64,000 nucleotides of DNA from positions 1,116,001 to 1,180,000 of the forward strand of contig NZ_JALGBI010000001.1 of assembly GCF_022809125.1 (NCBI RefSeq), read 5' to 3'. The notes beneath the pieces were generated by a model that was given only the letters and a program-made list of their open reading frames with translations, had not been told where the DNA came from and ran no database searches. This DNA comes from Variovorax terrae (GTDB taxonomy: Bacteria; Pseudomonadota; Gammaproteobacteria; Burkholderiales; Burkholderiaceae_C). A program made the position numbers and the translations under genes. Of this stretch, positions 1 through 10,900 are shown one piece after another. How positions within the stretch are numbered: the stretch's first letter is position 1; each line of letters opens with the position of its first letter.

Positions 1-46
1 CGACGGTGGCCGTCGCTTCGCGGGCAGCGGTTTCTACAATGGGCAG

Positions 47-1150
47 GTGACGTTCAGCAGCACTCAGATCGACAGTCCTCAGCTCGTTGGGCAGATCCAG
101 GCCTGGGCCCGTGAACTGGGATTTTCCCAAATTGGCGTGGCCGGTGTGGATTTATCGTCCTCCGAGGCGGGTTTGCTTGAATGGTTATCGCTTGGCTTTC
201 ACGGCGAGATGGGCTACATGGCCCAGCACGGACTCAAGCGCGCGCGCCCCGCCGAGCTGGTGCCGGGCACCGTGAGCGTGATCACGGCGCGCATGGACTA
301 CCTGGCGGCCGCCACGCCCGAGGGCTGGCAGGCCGTCGAGTTCGCGCGCCTGCAGCGTCCGGCGGAAGGCATCGTCTCGATGTACGCGCGGGGCCGCGAC
401 TACCACAAGGTGCTGCGCTCCCGGCTGCAGAAGCTGAGCGACCGCATCGCGCAGCACATCGGTCCGTTCGGCCACCGCGTGTTCACCGATTCGGCCCCGG
501 TGCTGGAGGCCGAGCTGGCGGCCCGCAGCGGCCAGGGCTGGCGCGGCAAGCACACGCTGGTGCTGAACCGCGAGGCCGGGTCGATGTTCTTTCTCGGCGA
601 GATCTACATCGACCTGGCCCTGCCGCCCAGCGATCCGGTGTCGGCCCATTGCGGCAGCTGCCAGGCCTGCCTCGACATCTGCCCCACGCAGGCCATCGTG
701 GCGCCGCACCGGCTCGATGCGCGGCGCTGCATTTCCTACCTGACGATCGAGCACGCCGGCCTGATTCCGCTCGAATTGCGCCCGCTGATCGCCAACCGCA
801 TCTATGGCTGCGACGACTGCCAGCTGGTCTGCCCCTGGAACAAGTTCGCGCAGCGCAACGCGCTGCCCGATTTCGACGAACGGGCCGGGCTCAGCGGCCA
901 GCAGCTCACCACGCTCTGGGCCTGGCGCGAGGAGGATTTCCTGCGCCATACCGAAGGCAGCCCGATCCGGCGCATCGGCCACGAGCGCTGGCTGCGCAAC
1001 ATCGCGGTGGCCCTGGGCAACGCGCTGCGCACGGGCCCGGCGCAAGCCGAGGCCTTGCGTTCGGCGCTGCAGGCGCGCCGGCACAGCGCCTCGCCCCTGG
1101 TGCGCGAGCACCTCGACTGGGCGCTGATGCAATCCGCATCGCCGGACTGA
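47..1150 (+). CDS. queG: Epoxyqueuosine reductase QueG
   Basis: This cytosolic enzyme performs the last step of queuosine synthesis, reducing epoxyqueuosine to queuosine in tRNA with a cobalamin and two [4Fe-4S] clusters. The protein is 367 aa, close to the usual 370-380. The C-terminal half shows the two cluster motifs expected of the family, CGSCQACLDICPTQAI and CDDCQLVCPW. The start is GTG at 47; the ATG at 39 is in another frame and closes at once, so the start is uncertain by a few residues. No partner gene for the pathway is visible in the window. Confidence 0.95.
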   Translation: MTFSSTQIDSPQLVGQIQAWARELGFSQIGVAGVDLSSSEAGLLEWLSLGFHGEMGYMAQHGLKRARPAELVPGTVSVITARMDYLAAATPEGWQAVEFARLQRPAEGIVSMYARGRDYHKVLRSRLQKLSDRIAQHIGPFGHRVFTDSAPVLEAELAARSGQGWRGKHTLVLNREAGSMFFLGEIYIDLALPPSDPVSAHCGSCQACLDICPTQAIVAPHRLDARRCISYLTIEHAGLIPLELRPLIANRIYGCDDCQLVCPWNKFAQRNALPDFDERAGLSGQQLTTLWAWREEDFLRHTEGSPIRRIGHERWLRNIAVALGNALRTGPAQAEALRSALQARRHSASPLVREHLDWALMQSASPD

Positions 1151-1204
1151 ACACCTGCGGCGCGCAGGAAGCGCCGCGGCCCGAGAGCGGCGGCACCCGC
1201 GGAC

Positions 1205-1210
1205 TATAAT
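1205..1210 (+). promoter_or_regulatory. Candidate -10 box TATAAT upstream of the ABC importer operon
   Basis: A perfect TATAAT lies 90 bp upstream of the substrate-binding protein start, in an otherwise GC-rich gap. No convincing -35 hexamer is seen at 16-18 bp. A ribosome binding site (GGAG) sits about 10 bp before the ATG at 1300. Confidence 0.4.
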
Positions 1211-1299
1211 TTTCCCTCTCTGCGAGCGGGCCGCGCGCATGCCTCCGCGCACTTGGCCGCCCGATCGATTTCCCCCTGTATTTCCCGGAGATATCAAAG

Positions 1300-2277
1300 A
1301 TGTTCAAGGCAAGCAAGACCGCACTGGGCGCGGCACTGGGCGCTATGGCGATGGCCGCGGCTTTTTCCGCGCCGGCCTGGGCGGCCGACAAGGCCGTGGC
1401 GGTGACGGCGATCGTCGAGCACCCCGCGCTCAATGCCATCCGCGACGGCGTGAAGGATGAGCTCAAGGCCCAGGGCTACGAGGCCGGCAAGAACCTCAAG
1501 TGGGAATACCAGAGCGCCCAGGGCAACCCCGGCACGGCCGCGCAGATCGCGCGCAAGTTCATCGGCGACAAGCCCGATGTGATCGTGGCGATTGCCACGC
1601 CGTCGGCGCAGGCCGTGGTGGCCGCGACCAAGAGCCTCCCCCTGGTCTACAGCGGCGTGACCGACCCGGTGGCCGCGCAGCTGGTCAAGGACTGGAAGCC
1701 TTCGGGCACCAACGTGACCGGCGTGTCCGACCAGCTCGTGCTGGAAAAGCAGATCGAGCTGCTCAAGAAGGTGGTGCCCGGCGTCAAGCGCCTGGGCATG
1801 GTCTACAACCCCGGCGAGGCCAACTCGGTGGTGGTGGTCAACGAGTTCAAGAAGCTGCTGCCCGCGCACGGCATCACGCTGGTGGAGGCCGCGGCGCCCC
1901 GTACGGTGGACATCAGCTCCGCCGCCAAGAGCCTGATCGGCAAGGTGGACGCGATCTACACCAACACCGACAACAACGTGGTGTCGGCCTACGAGGCGCT
2001 GGTCAAGGTGGGCAACGACGCCAAGATCCCGTTGATCGCCTCCGACACCGACAGCGTCAAGCGTGGCGCCATTGCGGCCCTGGGCATCAACTACTACGAC
2101 CTGGGCCGCCAGACCGGCAAGGTGGTGGTGCGCATCCTCAAGGGCGAGCAGCCCGGCGCGATCGCCTCCGAAACCAGCGACAAGCTCGAACTGTTCGTCA
2201 ACACCACGGCGGCCGAGAAGCAGGGCGTCAAGCTGCCGGCCGATTTCCTGAAGTCGGCCAAGACCATCATCAAGTAG
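1300..2277 (+). CDS. ABC transporter substrate-binding protein (TrpX-like, ABC_sub_bind family)
   Basis: Periplasmic binding protein of an ABC importer. The 325-aa product starts with a clear Sec signal peptide ending near AWA-ADK (residues 27-30). The rest matches the two-lobed ABC_sub_bind (PF04392) fold, with segments such as VIVAIATPSAQAVV and YTNTDNNVV. It is the first gene of a three-gene importer operon with a permease and an ATPase downstream. Family members bind tryptophan or other aromatic or small solutes; the actual ligand cannot be read from the sequence. Confidence 0.9.
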   Translation: MFKASKTALGAALGAMAMAAAFSAPAWAADKAVAVTAIVEHPALNAIRDGVKDELKAQGYEAGKNLKWEYQSAQGNPGTAAQIARKFIGDKPDVIVAIATPSAQAVVAATKSLPLVYSGVTDPVAAQLVKDWKPSGTNVTGVSDQLVLEKQIELLKKVVPGVKRLGMVYNPGEANSVVVVNEFKKLLPAHGITLVEAAAPRTVDISSAAKSLIGKVDAIYTNTDNNVVSAYEALVKVGNDAKIPLIASDTDSVKRGAIAALGINYYDLGRQTGKVVVRILKGEQPGAIASETSDKLELFVNTTAAEKQGVKLPADFLKSAKTIIK

Positions 2278-2346
2278 GCTGCGGCCGTCTCGCGCGGCGG
2301 GCGTCCGGCCCGGCTGCGCGGCCCGATCCTCCGGCGACCAAGCGAC

Positions 2347-3243
2347 ATGACCTTCTATTCCTTCCTCGGCTCGCTGGAAATCGGCCTGATCTTCAGCCTC
2401 GTTGCGCTCGGGGTGCTGATTTCCTTTCGCATCCTCAATTTCCCCGACCTGACCGTTGACGGCAGCTTCCCGCTGGGCGGCGCCGTGGCGGCTACCATGA
2501 TCGCCGCCGGCGCCAACCCGTTCCTCGCCACCGCCGTGGCGGTGCTGGCGGGCGCGCTGGCCGGGCTGCTGACCGGCTGGTTCAACGTGCGCCTCAAGAT
2601 CATGGACCTGCTGGCCGGCATCCTGCTGATGACGGCGCTGTACTCGATCAACCTGCGCATCATGGGCAAGCCCAATGTGCCGCTGATCACCGAGCCGACC
2701 GTCTTCACGCTGCTGCTGCCCGAGCTGCTGCCCGACTATGTCGAGCGCCCGCTGGTGCTGCTGGTCGTGGTGATCGCGGCCAAGCTGCTGCTCGACTGGT
2801 TCTTTTCCTCCCAGATCGGGCTGGCGCTGCGCGCCACCGGCGCCAACCCGCGCATGGCCCGGGCCCAGGGCGTGCCGACCGGCCTGGCCACGATGGCGGG
2901 GCTGGCGCTGTCCAACGCCCTGGTGGCGCTGGGCGGCGCGCTGTTCGCGCAAAGCCAGGGCGGGGCCGATATTTCCATGGGCATCGGCACCATCGTGATC
3001 GGGCTGGCGGCCGTGATCATCGGCGAGAGCATCCTGCCCGCGCGCCGGCTGGTCTGGGTCACACTGGCGGTGATCCTGGGCGCCATCCTGTACCGCTTCT
3101 TCATCGCGCTGGCCCTCAACAGCGACCTGATCGGCCTCAAGTCGCAGGACCTGAACCTGGTGGCGGCCCTGCTGGTGACCTTCGCGCTGGTGCTGCCGAT
3201 GCTCCGGCGCAAGTGGCGCTCCGGGCGCGGGGCGGGGGGCTGA
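2347..3243 (+). CDS. ABC transporter permease (branched-chain/TrpY-type)
   Basis: Inner-membrane permease of 298 aa with about eight or nine hydrophobic segments and the BPD_transp_2 signature region GLALRATGANPRMARAQG near residue 158, the loop that contacts the ATPase. It lies 69 bp after the binding protein and only 1 bp before the ATPase, so the three are co-transcribed. With its neighbours it forms a single-permease importer as in TrpXYZ systems. Confidence 0.9.
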   Translation: MTFYSFLGSLEIGLIFSLVALGVLISFRILNFPDLTVDGSFPLGGAVAATMIAAGANPFLATAVAVLAGALAGLLTGWFNVRLKIMDLLAGILLMTALYSINLRIMGKPNVPLITEPTVFTLLLPELLPDYVERPLVLLVVVIAAKLLLDWFFSSQIGLALRATGANPRMARAQGVPTGLATMAGLALSNALVALGGALFAQSQGGADISMGIGTIVIGLAAVIIGESILPARRLVWVTLAVILGAILYRFFIALALNSDLIGLKSQDLNLVAALLVTFALVLPMLRRKWRSGRGAGG

Positions 3244-3244
3244 C

Positions 3245-4039
3245 ATGCTGCACGCCAAGGACCTTCGCGTCACCTTCAACCCGGGCACGCCGATCGAGAA
3301 CAAGGCGCTGCGCGGCCTGAGCCTGGACATCCCGGCCGGCCAGTTCGTCACCGTGATCGGCTCCAACGGCGCTGGCAAATCCACGTTCCTGAATGCGATC
3401 TCGGGCGACCTGCTGATGGACGAGGGCCGCATCGAGATCGACGGCGTGGACGTCAGCCGCCGCCAGGCCTGGCAGCGCGCCGACCTGGTGGCCCGGGTCT
3501 TCCAGGACCCGATGGCCGGCACCTGCGAGGCGCTCACGATCGAGGAGAACATGGCGCTGGCCATGTCGCGCGGCGAACGCCGGGGCTTCGGCTTCGCGCT
3601 GAACCGCCGCCTGCGCGAGCTGTTCCGTGAGCGGCTCTCGATCCTCAACCTCGGCCTCGAACACCGGCTGACCGACCGCATCGGCCTGCTGTCGGGCGGG
3701 CAGCGGCAGGCCGTGAGCCTGCTGATGGCCTCGCTCAAGCCCTCGCGCATCCTGCTGCTGGACGAGCACACGGCCGCTCTCGACCCGAAGACCGCGGCGT
3801 TCGTGCTGGAGCTGACCGACCGGATCGTGCGCGAGAGCCGGCTCACGGCCATGATGGTGACGCACAGCATGCGCCAGGCGCTGGACCACGGCGACCGCAC
3901 CGTGATGCTGCACCAGGGCCAGGTGGTGCTCGACGTGGCGGGCAGCGAGCGCGCCGGGCTCGACGTGCCCGACCTGCTGCGCCTGTTCGAGCGCACGCGC
4001 GGGGAGAAGGTCTCCGACGACGCGCTGCTGCTGGGCTAG
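3245..4039 (+). CDS. ABC transporter ATP-binding protein (TrpZ-like)
   Basis: Cytosolic ATPase of the importer, 264 aa. The Walker A motif GSNGAGKST (about residues 39-47), signature LSGGQRQAVSLL, Walker B ILLLDEHTAALDP and switch histidine MMVTHSM are all intact. Its stop overlaps by 4 bp the end of the convergent AraC-type gene, leaving no room for a conventional terminator. Confidence 0.93.
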   Translation: MLHAKDLRVTFNPGTPIENKALRGLSLDIPAGQFVTVIGSNGAGKSTFLNAISGDLLMDEGRIEIDGVDVSRRQAWQRADLVARVFQDPMAGTCEALTIEENMALAMSRGERRGFGFALNRRLRELFRERLSILNLGLEHRLTDRIGLLSGGQRQAVSLLMASLKPSRILLLDEHTAALDPKTAAFVLELTDRIVRESRLTAMMVTHSMRQALDHGDRTVMLHQGQVVLDVAGSERAGLDVPDLLRLFERTRGEKVSDDALLLG

Positions 4040-5091
4040 GCGCCTGTGAACAGTCCCTGACTCCCGCAGGCCCGCGCCTCGCGCGGCGCCATCCCGTAGC
4101 GCCGCCGGAACATGTGGCTGAAGCCTGAAGCGTCCAGAAAGCCGCAGCGCAGGGCGATGCCCGCCAGGCTGAGCCGGGCGTTCGCCGGCGAGGCCAGCAG
4201 CCGGGCGGCGGCTTCCAGTCGCGCTTCCCAGATGCGCTGCGTGATGCCCTCGCCCTTGCCCTCATCGCCATGCAGGCGGAAGGCCCGGTACAGCGTGGCG
4301 CGCGAGCAGCCCAGGGCCTGGGCCAGCGCGTCGGGCGTCAGCGCGGGGTCGGCACAGCGCGCTTCGATCAACTGGCAGGCGGCGTGGTACAACCCGGTGT
4401 GCTGCGGCGCGGCCCGGTGGGCCTCGCTCGCTGAACGCAGCGCCAGCAGCGCGACGTCCGTGCAGGCGGAGATCAGGACGATGCGTTCCTCGGGCGCCAT
4501 GCGCCGCGCGTTGGCGGCGATCGCCCGCATCTGCGCGCGCAGCGCGGCACCCACGCCGCTGGCCAGCAGCCCTTGCGCCGGCACCTGCCGTGGCACCTGG
4601 CCCAGCGCCTCGATCACCCGTTCGCGCGGCAGAAACAGCGACAGCGTGCTGTGGCGCGGCATGTGGAAGCGGATCGGTTCGGCCGAATCGACGAAATAGC
4701 CCATGCCCGCGCGCAGCCGCTGCACCTGGCCCTGGTGCTCCACCACGCAGCCGCTGCCCTGGGTGATGAGGTTGATGCTCAGGTAGTCCACTCCGTCGCG
4801 CGCCGCTTGCGCGGGGGTGCGCTCGGCGATCAGGCCGTCGGAGATGTTCTCCATCAGGTGCGTGTCAAGTCCCAGGATGCGCTGAATGTGGAGATCGAAG
4901 GGGCGTTCCCGCCCTTCGTCCGGGCGCTGCAGCGTCATGCGTCCGAGGTGGGCGGCGCGCACGGCCTCGAAGCGCTCGCGGTGGGGAATGGGGCCGGTCG
5001 AGAAGGTATGGAGCTGGCCCGGCACGCCCGCGTGCGAACGGGTGTGCGGCAGCCGGTTGACCAGGGGGCCGAGCTGGCGGGTGGCAGTCAT
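4036..5091 (-). CDS. AraC family transcriptional regulator
   Basis: DNA-binding regulator of 351 aa. The N-terminal two thirds resemble the AraC_binding_2-type sensor domain (AGMGYFVDSAEPIRFHM region). The C-terminal 100 aa form a double HTH (LAQALGCSRATLYRAFRLHG and SLAGIALRCGFLDASGFSHMFRRRYG). The ATG at 5091 (MTATRQLG) was chosen over an upstream in-frame extension to 5211, which would overlap the divergent promoter region. It is divergent from the lipoprotein pair starting at 5204 and is a plausible regulator of it. Confidence 0.88.
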   Translation of the reverse strand: MTATRQLGPLVNRLPHTRSHAGVPGQLHTFSTGPIPHRERFEAVRAAHLGRMTLQRPDEGRERPFDLHIQRILGLDTHLMENISDGLIAERTPAQAARDGVDYLSINLITQGSGCVVEHQGQVQRLRAGMGYFVDSAEPIRFHMPRHSTLSLFLPRERVIEALGQVPRQVPAQGLLASGVGAALRAQMRAIAANARRMAPEERIVLISACTDVALLALRSASEAHRAAPQHTGLYHAACQLIEARCADPALTPDALAQALGCSRATLYRAFRLHGDEGKGEGITQRIWEARLEAAARLLASPANARLSLAGIALRCGFLDASGFSHMFRRRYGMAPREARACGSQGLFTGA

Positions 5092-5203
5092 GGCGGTACG
5101 GAGCTCATGTACGGCTGTGTCGTGAAGGCCCGCCACATTGAGACGCCGCATCAAGAGCGTGGCGGTGGGGTTTTTTACGATATTTACGTATTTTGACGCC
5201 CCT

Positions 5204-7873
5204 ATGCCCATCCTTCAATCCTTCTCCCAGTTCTGCCCGGCGCGGCCACGCGCGCCGGGGGGGTGCGCGGTTGCCTTGGCGGCCATCCTGGCGCTGTCGT
5301 CCTGTGGCGGCGGCTCGGGCGGCGTGTCGGGGCCGGGCGATGCGCCGGCACGGGTCGGCGTGGCCAGTCTGTTGTCGACGGTGGACGTGTTGGAGCTGCC
5401 GTTGTTGCAGGCCGGCGACCAGTGGTACGCCCATGTGCGCCTGAAGCTGGCGGACGACGGCAGCGTATCCCTGCTGGGTTATCAGGTCGTCGAGGCACGG
5501 CCGCTGGAGAACCACGCGACACTGAGCCCCGCGGCGGCGCTGGAGCAGTTGCCTACCGCCACCGGGCCTTTCCTGCTGACCGTGCCCCGGCTGCACATGG
5601 ACGTGGAAGTATTCCAGGACGTGCGCGTGCTCATTGCGGGCGGCACCTGGCGCTATGCCGAGCCGCCGGCGCCGGCGCAGTCATTGAACGCCGCGGACCT
5701 GCAGGGCGACTCCACTCTGGTGGCGCGGGCGGACCAGGTGGTGGTGCTGGGCGGCACCTCATCGGCGCAGACCGTGCAGTACCCGATGCAGTTGGAGCAA
5801 CGCAGCTACCGCTTCTGTGTGGACGGGCAGGACAGCGCCGCCGACGGCCTGACCGTGATCGACCCGCAGGGCCGCACGGCGCTGGCGATCAGCCAGGCGG
5901 GCGACTGCGGGCAGTTCGATGCCCAGTCCGGCGTCCACCAGGTGCGGGTGCATCTGCTGCCGGCGGGACAGGACGAGCCGCGCCCGGTGTTCGTACAGAT
6001 GCCGCAGGCCCAGCAGCAGGCGGCGACGCAGCGCCTGCTGGGGGCATCGGCGGATGACGACGACTACTACCTGATCGAGGCGGTGTCCGCCCTGGGCAAC
6101 GGGGTGTTCACCCCGGCGGTGGTCTATGCCACGGAAATCGACCCTTATCTCACGTGTGCCGGGATGCTGGCGGTGGCGACCCATCCCAAGTCGCGCGCGG
6201 CCTACGTCTTCGATCGCGCCAACTTCTTCAAATTCACGAAAGACGCCAGAGGCCGGCTGTCGCAACTCGGCAAGCCCTACAAATGCTCTGACAAGGCCGT
6301 ACCCTCGGTCGCGGTGGCGGATTCAGCCGTGTTCCCGTTGGTGGGCTTCGGGTGGGATGTCATTGATGCGTACTACCATCTGCACCCGGCGGCGGGGCCG
6401 GTCTTCGTCAGCGCCTACGAGCCCCAGGGGCGTACCTTCGGGCTGCGTGCCGACCTGCCCGCGCCGGGGCCGTACGGGCATGCCGAACGGCAGATCGAGG
6501 TGATCGACTCGTTGTTCGGCGTGGACCTCTTCCTGGGCGCGATGTTCTCGTCCAGTACGCAGCAGATCCGCTACCGGGCCAAGTACCGGCTACGGCCCTC
6601 CGGCTTTTTGGCGGCGGCCTACCCCGTGCCGGGCGAAGTGGCGCTGTTCAGTGCGCCGGATTGCAGCGGGCCGGCGCTGCTGCTGGACCAGTACGACCTG
6701 CCCGTGCTGTCGCCGGGCTCGGCCGGCAGCTTCGACGGCTCCATGAAGCTGGGCGGCGCCACCCAGGCGGTGCTCTACAACCGGCCCTACATGAGCGAAC
6801 TGGGCGGCTCGCGCCAGGTGTGGTCGCCGGGCTGCCACCGCCTGGACGGCGCGGTGAAGTCGGTCAAGGTGGTGCGCAACACGGTGGACGTCGTGGTGTC
6901 CAGCAAGAGCTGCGAGAACTGCAACCTCTCGGGCCTGAATTTTGCGGGCCGGGACCTGCGCGGCGCCAGGCTGGCCCGCGCCAACCTGACCGATGCCGAA
7001 CTGGCCGGCGCGAACTTGCGCGGAGCCGACCTGCGCACCACCTACCTGCACCACGCCAATCTGTCGAACGCCAACCTCGACGAGGCCAACCTGTGCGGGG
7101 CGCAGTTGCAGGCCAGGGCGTCCGTCGCCTCGGGCGACCAGCAGACGCCGGCCACGCTCAGCGGCGCCTATCTGCGCAACGCCAACCTGTCGCGCGCCAA
7201 CCTGACGGGCGTCTCGCTGTCGTACGCCAGCTTCTTCAGCGGGACCACGCAGAACACCTGCAAGCCCAGCACCTCGTGCGACGTGTACGAAAAGCTCAAC
7301 TGCGCTAGCGCCTCGGGCGCGACCCTGGACGGGGCCAAGTTCGACAACGCCTACCTGGCCGGCCTCGGGCTGGACGGCGTGTCGGCCCGGGGCGTGAGCT
7401 TCGAGAAGGCTGTGCTGGTGGGCGCCAACCTGAGTCAGGCGCAGCTCAAGCCGCTGTCGATCCTGGCCACCAATTTTGCCGGCGCCTACCTGCAAGGGGT
7501 GGACTTCAGCAACGTGGATGCAGCCGACATCCGCGCGGCCTGGTGGACGGGGGCGGTGATTCAGCCCAACCCGGTGACCGGCTGCGCCATGCAGTTCAAG
7601 CTGGAGAAGCCTCTGCTCGGCTTCCCTGGCTTTCAGTCGGGCAAGTCCTTGTCCACCTGCATCACCGAGAGCAAGCCCGAATCCACCTGCGTGGGGTACA
7701 CGTACCAGCGTCCCACGGTGCTGCCGGTCAGCCCCCAGGGCGCCACGAGCGCGCTGGACCCGGGCTCGAAAGCGGCCTCCGACGGTTGCCAGCCTCCGCC
7801 CGCCGGGCCGGCACCGCTGTGCGGCTCGGGCTTCACCGCGAACGTCAACACCTGCTGGTCCCTGCACAACTAA
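5204..7873 (+). CDS. Large lipoprotein with pentapeptide repeats
   Basis: Predicted exported lipoprotein of 889 aa, function unknown. The ATG at 5204 gives a signal peptide with lipobox ALSSC followed by GGGSGG. The first about 560 residues are not recognised. Around residues 569-670 and again 705-770 lie A(N/D)LxxAxL-type pentapeptide repeats (for example LARANLTDAELAGANL), which fold as a right-handed quadrilateral beta-helix. The two repeat blocks are split by a Cys-containing insert (TCKPSTSCDVYEKLNC). It is followed after 32 bp by another large lipoprotein, probably one operon. Confidence 0.8.
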   Translation: MPILQSFSQFCPARPRAPGGCAVALAAILALSSCGGGSGGVSGPGDAPARVGVASLLSTVDVLELPLLQAGDQWYAHVRLKLADDGSVSLLGYQVVEARPLENHATLSPAAALEQLPTATGPFLLTVPRLHMDVEVFQDVRVLIAGGTWRYAEPPAPAQSLNAADLQGDSTLVARADQVVVLGGTSSAQTVQYPMQLEQRSYRFCVDGQDSAADGLTVIDPQGRTALAISQAGDCGQFDAQSGVHQVRVHLLPAGQDEPRPVFVQMPQAQQQAATQRLLGASADDDDYYLIEAVSALGNGVFTPAVVYATEIDPYLTCAGMLAVATHPKSRAAYVFDRANFFKFTKDARGRLSQLGKPYKCSDKAVPSVAVADSAVFPLVGFGWDVIDAYYHLHPAAGPVFVSAYEPQGRTFGLRADLPAPGPYGHAERQIEVIDSLFGVDLFLGAMFSSSTQQIRYRAKYRLRPSGFLAAAYPVPGEVALFSAPDCSGPALLLDQYDLPVLSPGSAGSFDGSMKLGGATQAVLYNRPYMSELGGSRQVWSPGCHRLDGAVKSVKVVRNTVDVVVSSKSCENCNLSGLNFAGRDLRGARLARANLTDAELAGANLRGADLRTTYLHHANLSNANLDEANLCGAQLQARASVASGDQQTPATLSGAYLRNANLSRANLTGVSLSYASFFSGTTQNTCKPSTSCDVYEKLNCASASGATLDGAKFDNAYLAGLGLDGVSARGVSFEKAVLVGANLSQAQLKPLSILATNFAGAYLQGVDFSNVDAADIRAAWWTGAVIQPNPVTGCAMQFKLEKPLLGFPGFQSGKSLSTCITESKPESTCVGYTYQRPTVLPVSPQGATSALDPGSKAASDGCQPPPAGPAPLCGSGFTANVNTCWSLHN

Positions 7874-7905
7874 CTAGCCAGCGATTTCTGGAGAGAGGAA
7901 GCGCC

Positions 7906-10900
7906 ATGCCATCCACCAACACCCTGTTTGACCGCCTGATGGCGGGTTTCCTGGACGAGGTCCAGACCGACCGCCGGAACTTCCTGCGCTGGGGCGGCGG
8001 CCTGGGGCTGGGCCTAGGGGCGATGCCGCTGCTCAAGGGCTGCGGCGGCAGCGACGGCACCGTGGCCGGCGATCCGGCCGCCCGGGAACAGCGCCAGTAT
8101 TTCTTCAACCTTGGGCCGGCGGCGGCCAGCAACGGCAGTTCACGCTTCGTGCTGGTGGCGGGCAGCCAGGAGACGCCGCTGCAGCGCGCCACGCCGCAGA
8201 ACCTGCAGGCCATCCGCCAGGAGATTCCCACGCTGCCCGACGATGCGCTGACGCATGTGGTGTCGGCCTCGCTCACGGCCAGCAGCCCGCAGCTGTGCTA
8301 CGTGAAGGAGATCCTGGACGGCTCGTCGGCCGACTGGCGCCTGCACACGATGTTCTACCACGTGCCCCAGGCGGCGGCCTCGGCTGCCAAGCCCCTGTTG
8401 AGCACCACCTGCAAGGCCGAGGGCGATCTGCTGCGCCAGGCTTTCTCCGCCTGCCCCAGCGGCCTGTCCACCCAGGGCATCCAGGCGCTGGCGGCCAGCG
8501 CCTCGTTCTGCGTGGGACCGGAGTACGACGAGTACAAGGACTACTTCGACCAGGCCATTGCCCTGGTGTCCAACCACCCGGAAGTGGGTTCGTTCGATGC
8601 GCCGACACTGAGCTATATCCAGACGGAAATCCTGTGCCGCAACCAGTTCGTCTACGACCTGGCGGTGTCGATCTTCACGCAGGGGCCGGCTGCCACCCAG
8701 CCCGGCGGCTGGGCCACGCTGGAGCCGGTCGTCGATAGCGACACCGGCCGCCCTCTGCTGGACGCCGACGGCACCCAGGTCTGCGCGCTGAAATACTCGC
8801 AGGAAACGCTGCTGAAGATGGGCGCGGCCATCGTCCAGGTGACCGGCCTCATCAAGAACGACCCCAACCTGGGGGCCAACATCACCGGTCTGGACCCGGC
8901 GCAGGCCGCCGAGGCGCTGCGCGGCAAGAGCTGGTTCGTTAACGACGGCACGCCCACCGCGGCGGGCCAGGGGTCGGGGCTGCTGAAGGCGGGGGCTGGA
9001 CTGGCCGCCGACAAGGTCGAGAGCTTCACGCGGCGCGACGTTTCCGGCGGCGCGGGCTTCTACGTGGAGAACCTGAGCAACACCAACCGCACGGTGAGCT
9101 TCCGGGTGCGCAACTCCTACCTGCGCTACCTGGGGCTGTACGCCCGCTTCCTGGACGCCGCCGGCAAGCCGATCGCGCTGACCCAGTTGGCCGACGCGGC
9201 GCGGCGTTACCCCTACGCCAACCTCAACGGCGACCTGGACGGCTTCCTGCGGCTGATCAACCAGCAGTTCGCCATCCTGGGCATCCCGATTTCCGACGAA
9301 GTGGTGGACGTCAGCATCGCCCTGCCCACGCAGGCGTCCACGCTGATGATCCTGGCCGGCGGGCTGGGCGCGGGCAGCAAGACCTACCCGGCCACCATCG
9401 ATGCCGGAGCCATCATGACCGCGGTGCTGTGCCTGGCGGTGCCCGGCATCTTCCTGGTGTCTGGCGCCTGCGCAGGCTACGCCAACTTCTGCCGCAAGCT
9501 CACGCGCGCCGCCGACCTGGCGCTGACGGTGGCCGAGGCCGTGGTCAAAGCCATGGTGGCCATCGGCCTGTCCGGCACGTACCACGACACCAGTACGTAC
9601 AACTCCCTGATCATTCCGATACTCAACGTCCTGCGAAAGGGGGTACCGCTGCTGTTCGAGCTGATGACGGACTCGCTCATCGAGGGCCAGACCGTGGCCG
9701 CGGCGTCCAGCGCCACCACCTTCGGCATCGGGCTGATCCTGCAGGCCGTGATGGCCGCCGGCCTGGCGGCGCAGATCACGCGCACCTCCATCAACGTGGC
9801 CAACTCGCCCTGGACCTATGCCATCGAGGTCGGCCTCACGCACGACCTGGCCGTGACCATCCACCACGACCCGGCGCACGCGGCGGGCTTTCCGAACGCG
9901 GCAGCCAGCTACGAACTCGTTGCCGTGTGCGACGGCGCCTCGCCGCGCAAGTCCGGAGCCATCGCCATGCCCTCGACCACGCGCACCGCGCCGCTGGTCT
10001 ACACCTTCCAGGGCCTGCCGCAGGGCGGCAAGGTCAACCTGACCGTGACCTTCCTCACCGCCAGCGGCGAGCTGGTGGGCAGCGGCGCGGCCAGCGAGGT
10101 GGACAACACGCAGAACGCCGCCAGCCTGACCATCAAGGAAATCCCGCCGATGATCGGCAGCCGCACGCGCTACGCCCACAAGCAGAAGACCGCGCTGGAT
10201 GGCGGCGGCAACCACGTCTGGGCGGCCACCGCCACCCCGCCCGACAACCCGCTGGACTGCCTGCAGGCCGGCCAGCTCTGCGAGCTGATGGGCATCACCC
10301 TGAGCGACCCGCGCGGCGCGGTCGGCTACGGCTGGCGGGCCCGGATCGACGGCGTGAGCACGCGCGACGGCTCGGGCTCGGGCCAGCTCTACCACCTGGC
10401 GGCGCTGTCGGTCACCGACACGCCCCAGGCCGGCTTCACGCGGCTGCCGTATGGCTTCTCCACGCCGCCGCGCATCGCCTATGACCGGGACAGCCCCTCG
10501 GGGCGCGGTTTCTACATCGACACCACGCTGGGCCAGACGGTGGTGCGCCGCGTGACCACGCCCGGCGTGAACATGCCGGCGGCGTTCGACGGCGCGGGCC
10601 AGGCCGTGGGGCGCTTCAACCTGTCGTCCGACGCCTTCCTGATCCACCCCACGGGCAAGCTCATCAGCTTCAACTCGGCCGACAGCAAGATGGAGGTGCT
10701 CACGCCCGCGGCGAATCCCGTGGCCGACGCGGACGCGCCGCTGGCCCAGTCCCTGGCCGGCCCGGGCCAGCGCGACGGGCTGATGCTGGGCCCCGTGGTG
10801 GCCACCGTGATGCATGACGGCACCATCCTGGTGGTGGAGGCGCGCAACAGCCGCGTGCAGGCCTTCGACACCGGCGCCAACCCGGTGCGCATCTTCAAGG

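Noticed and set aside
1294..3996. 900-aa minus-strand open frame opposite the ABC importer genes
   Set aside because: It runs antisense to three well-supported genes, has a low-complexity Arg/His/Gln-rich translation and no family features; it is a high-GC shadow frame.
8140..10815. 891-aa minus-strand frame opposite the Tat-type lipoprotein
   Set aside because: Antisense to a gene with a good ribosome site and signal peptide; the translation is repetitive Gly/Arg/His without domains.
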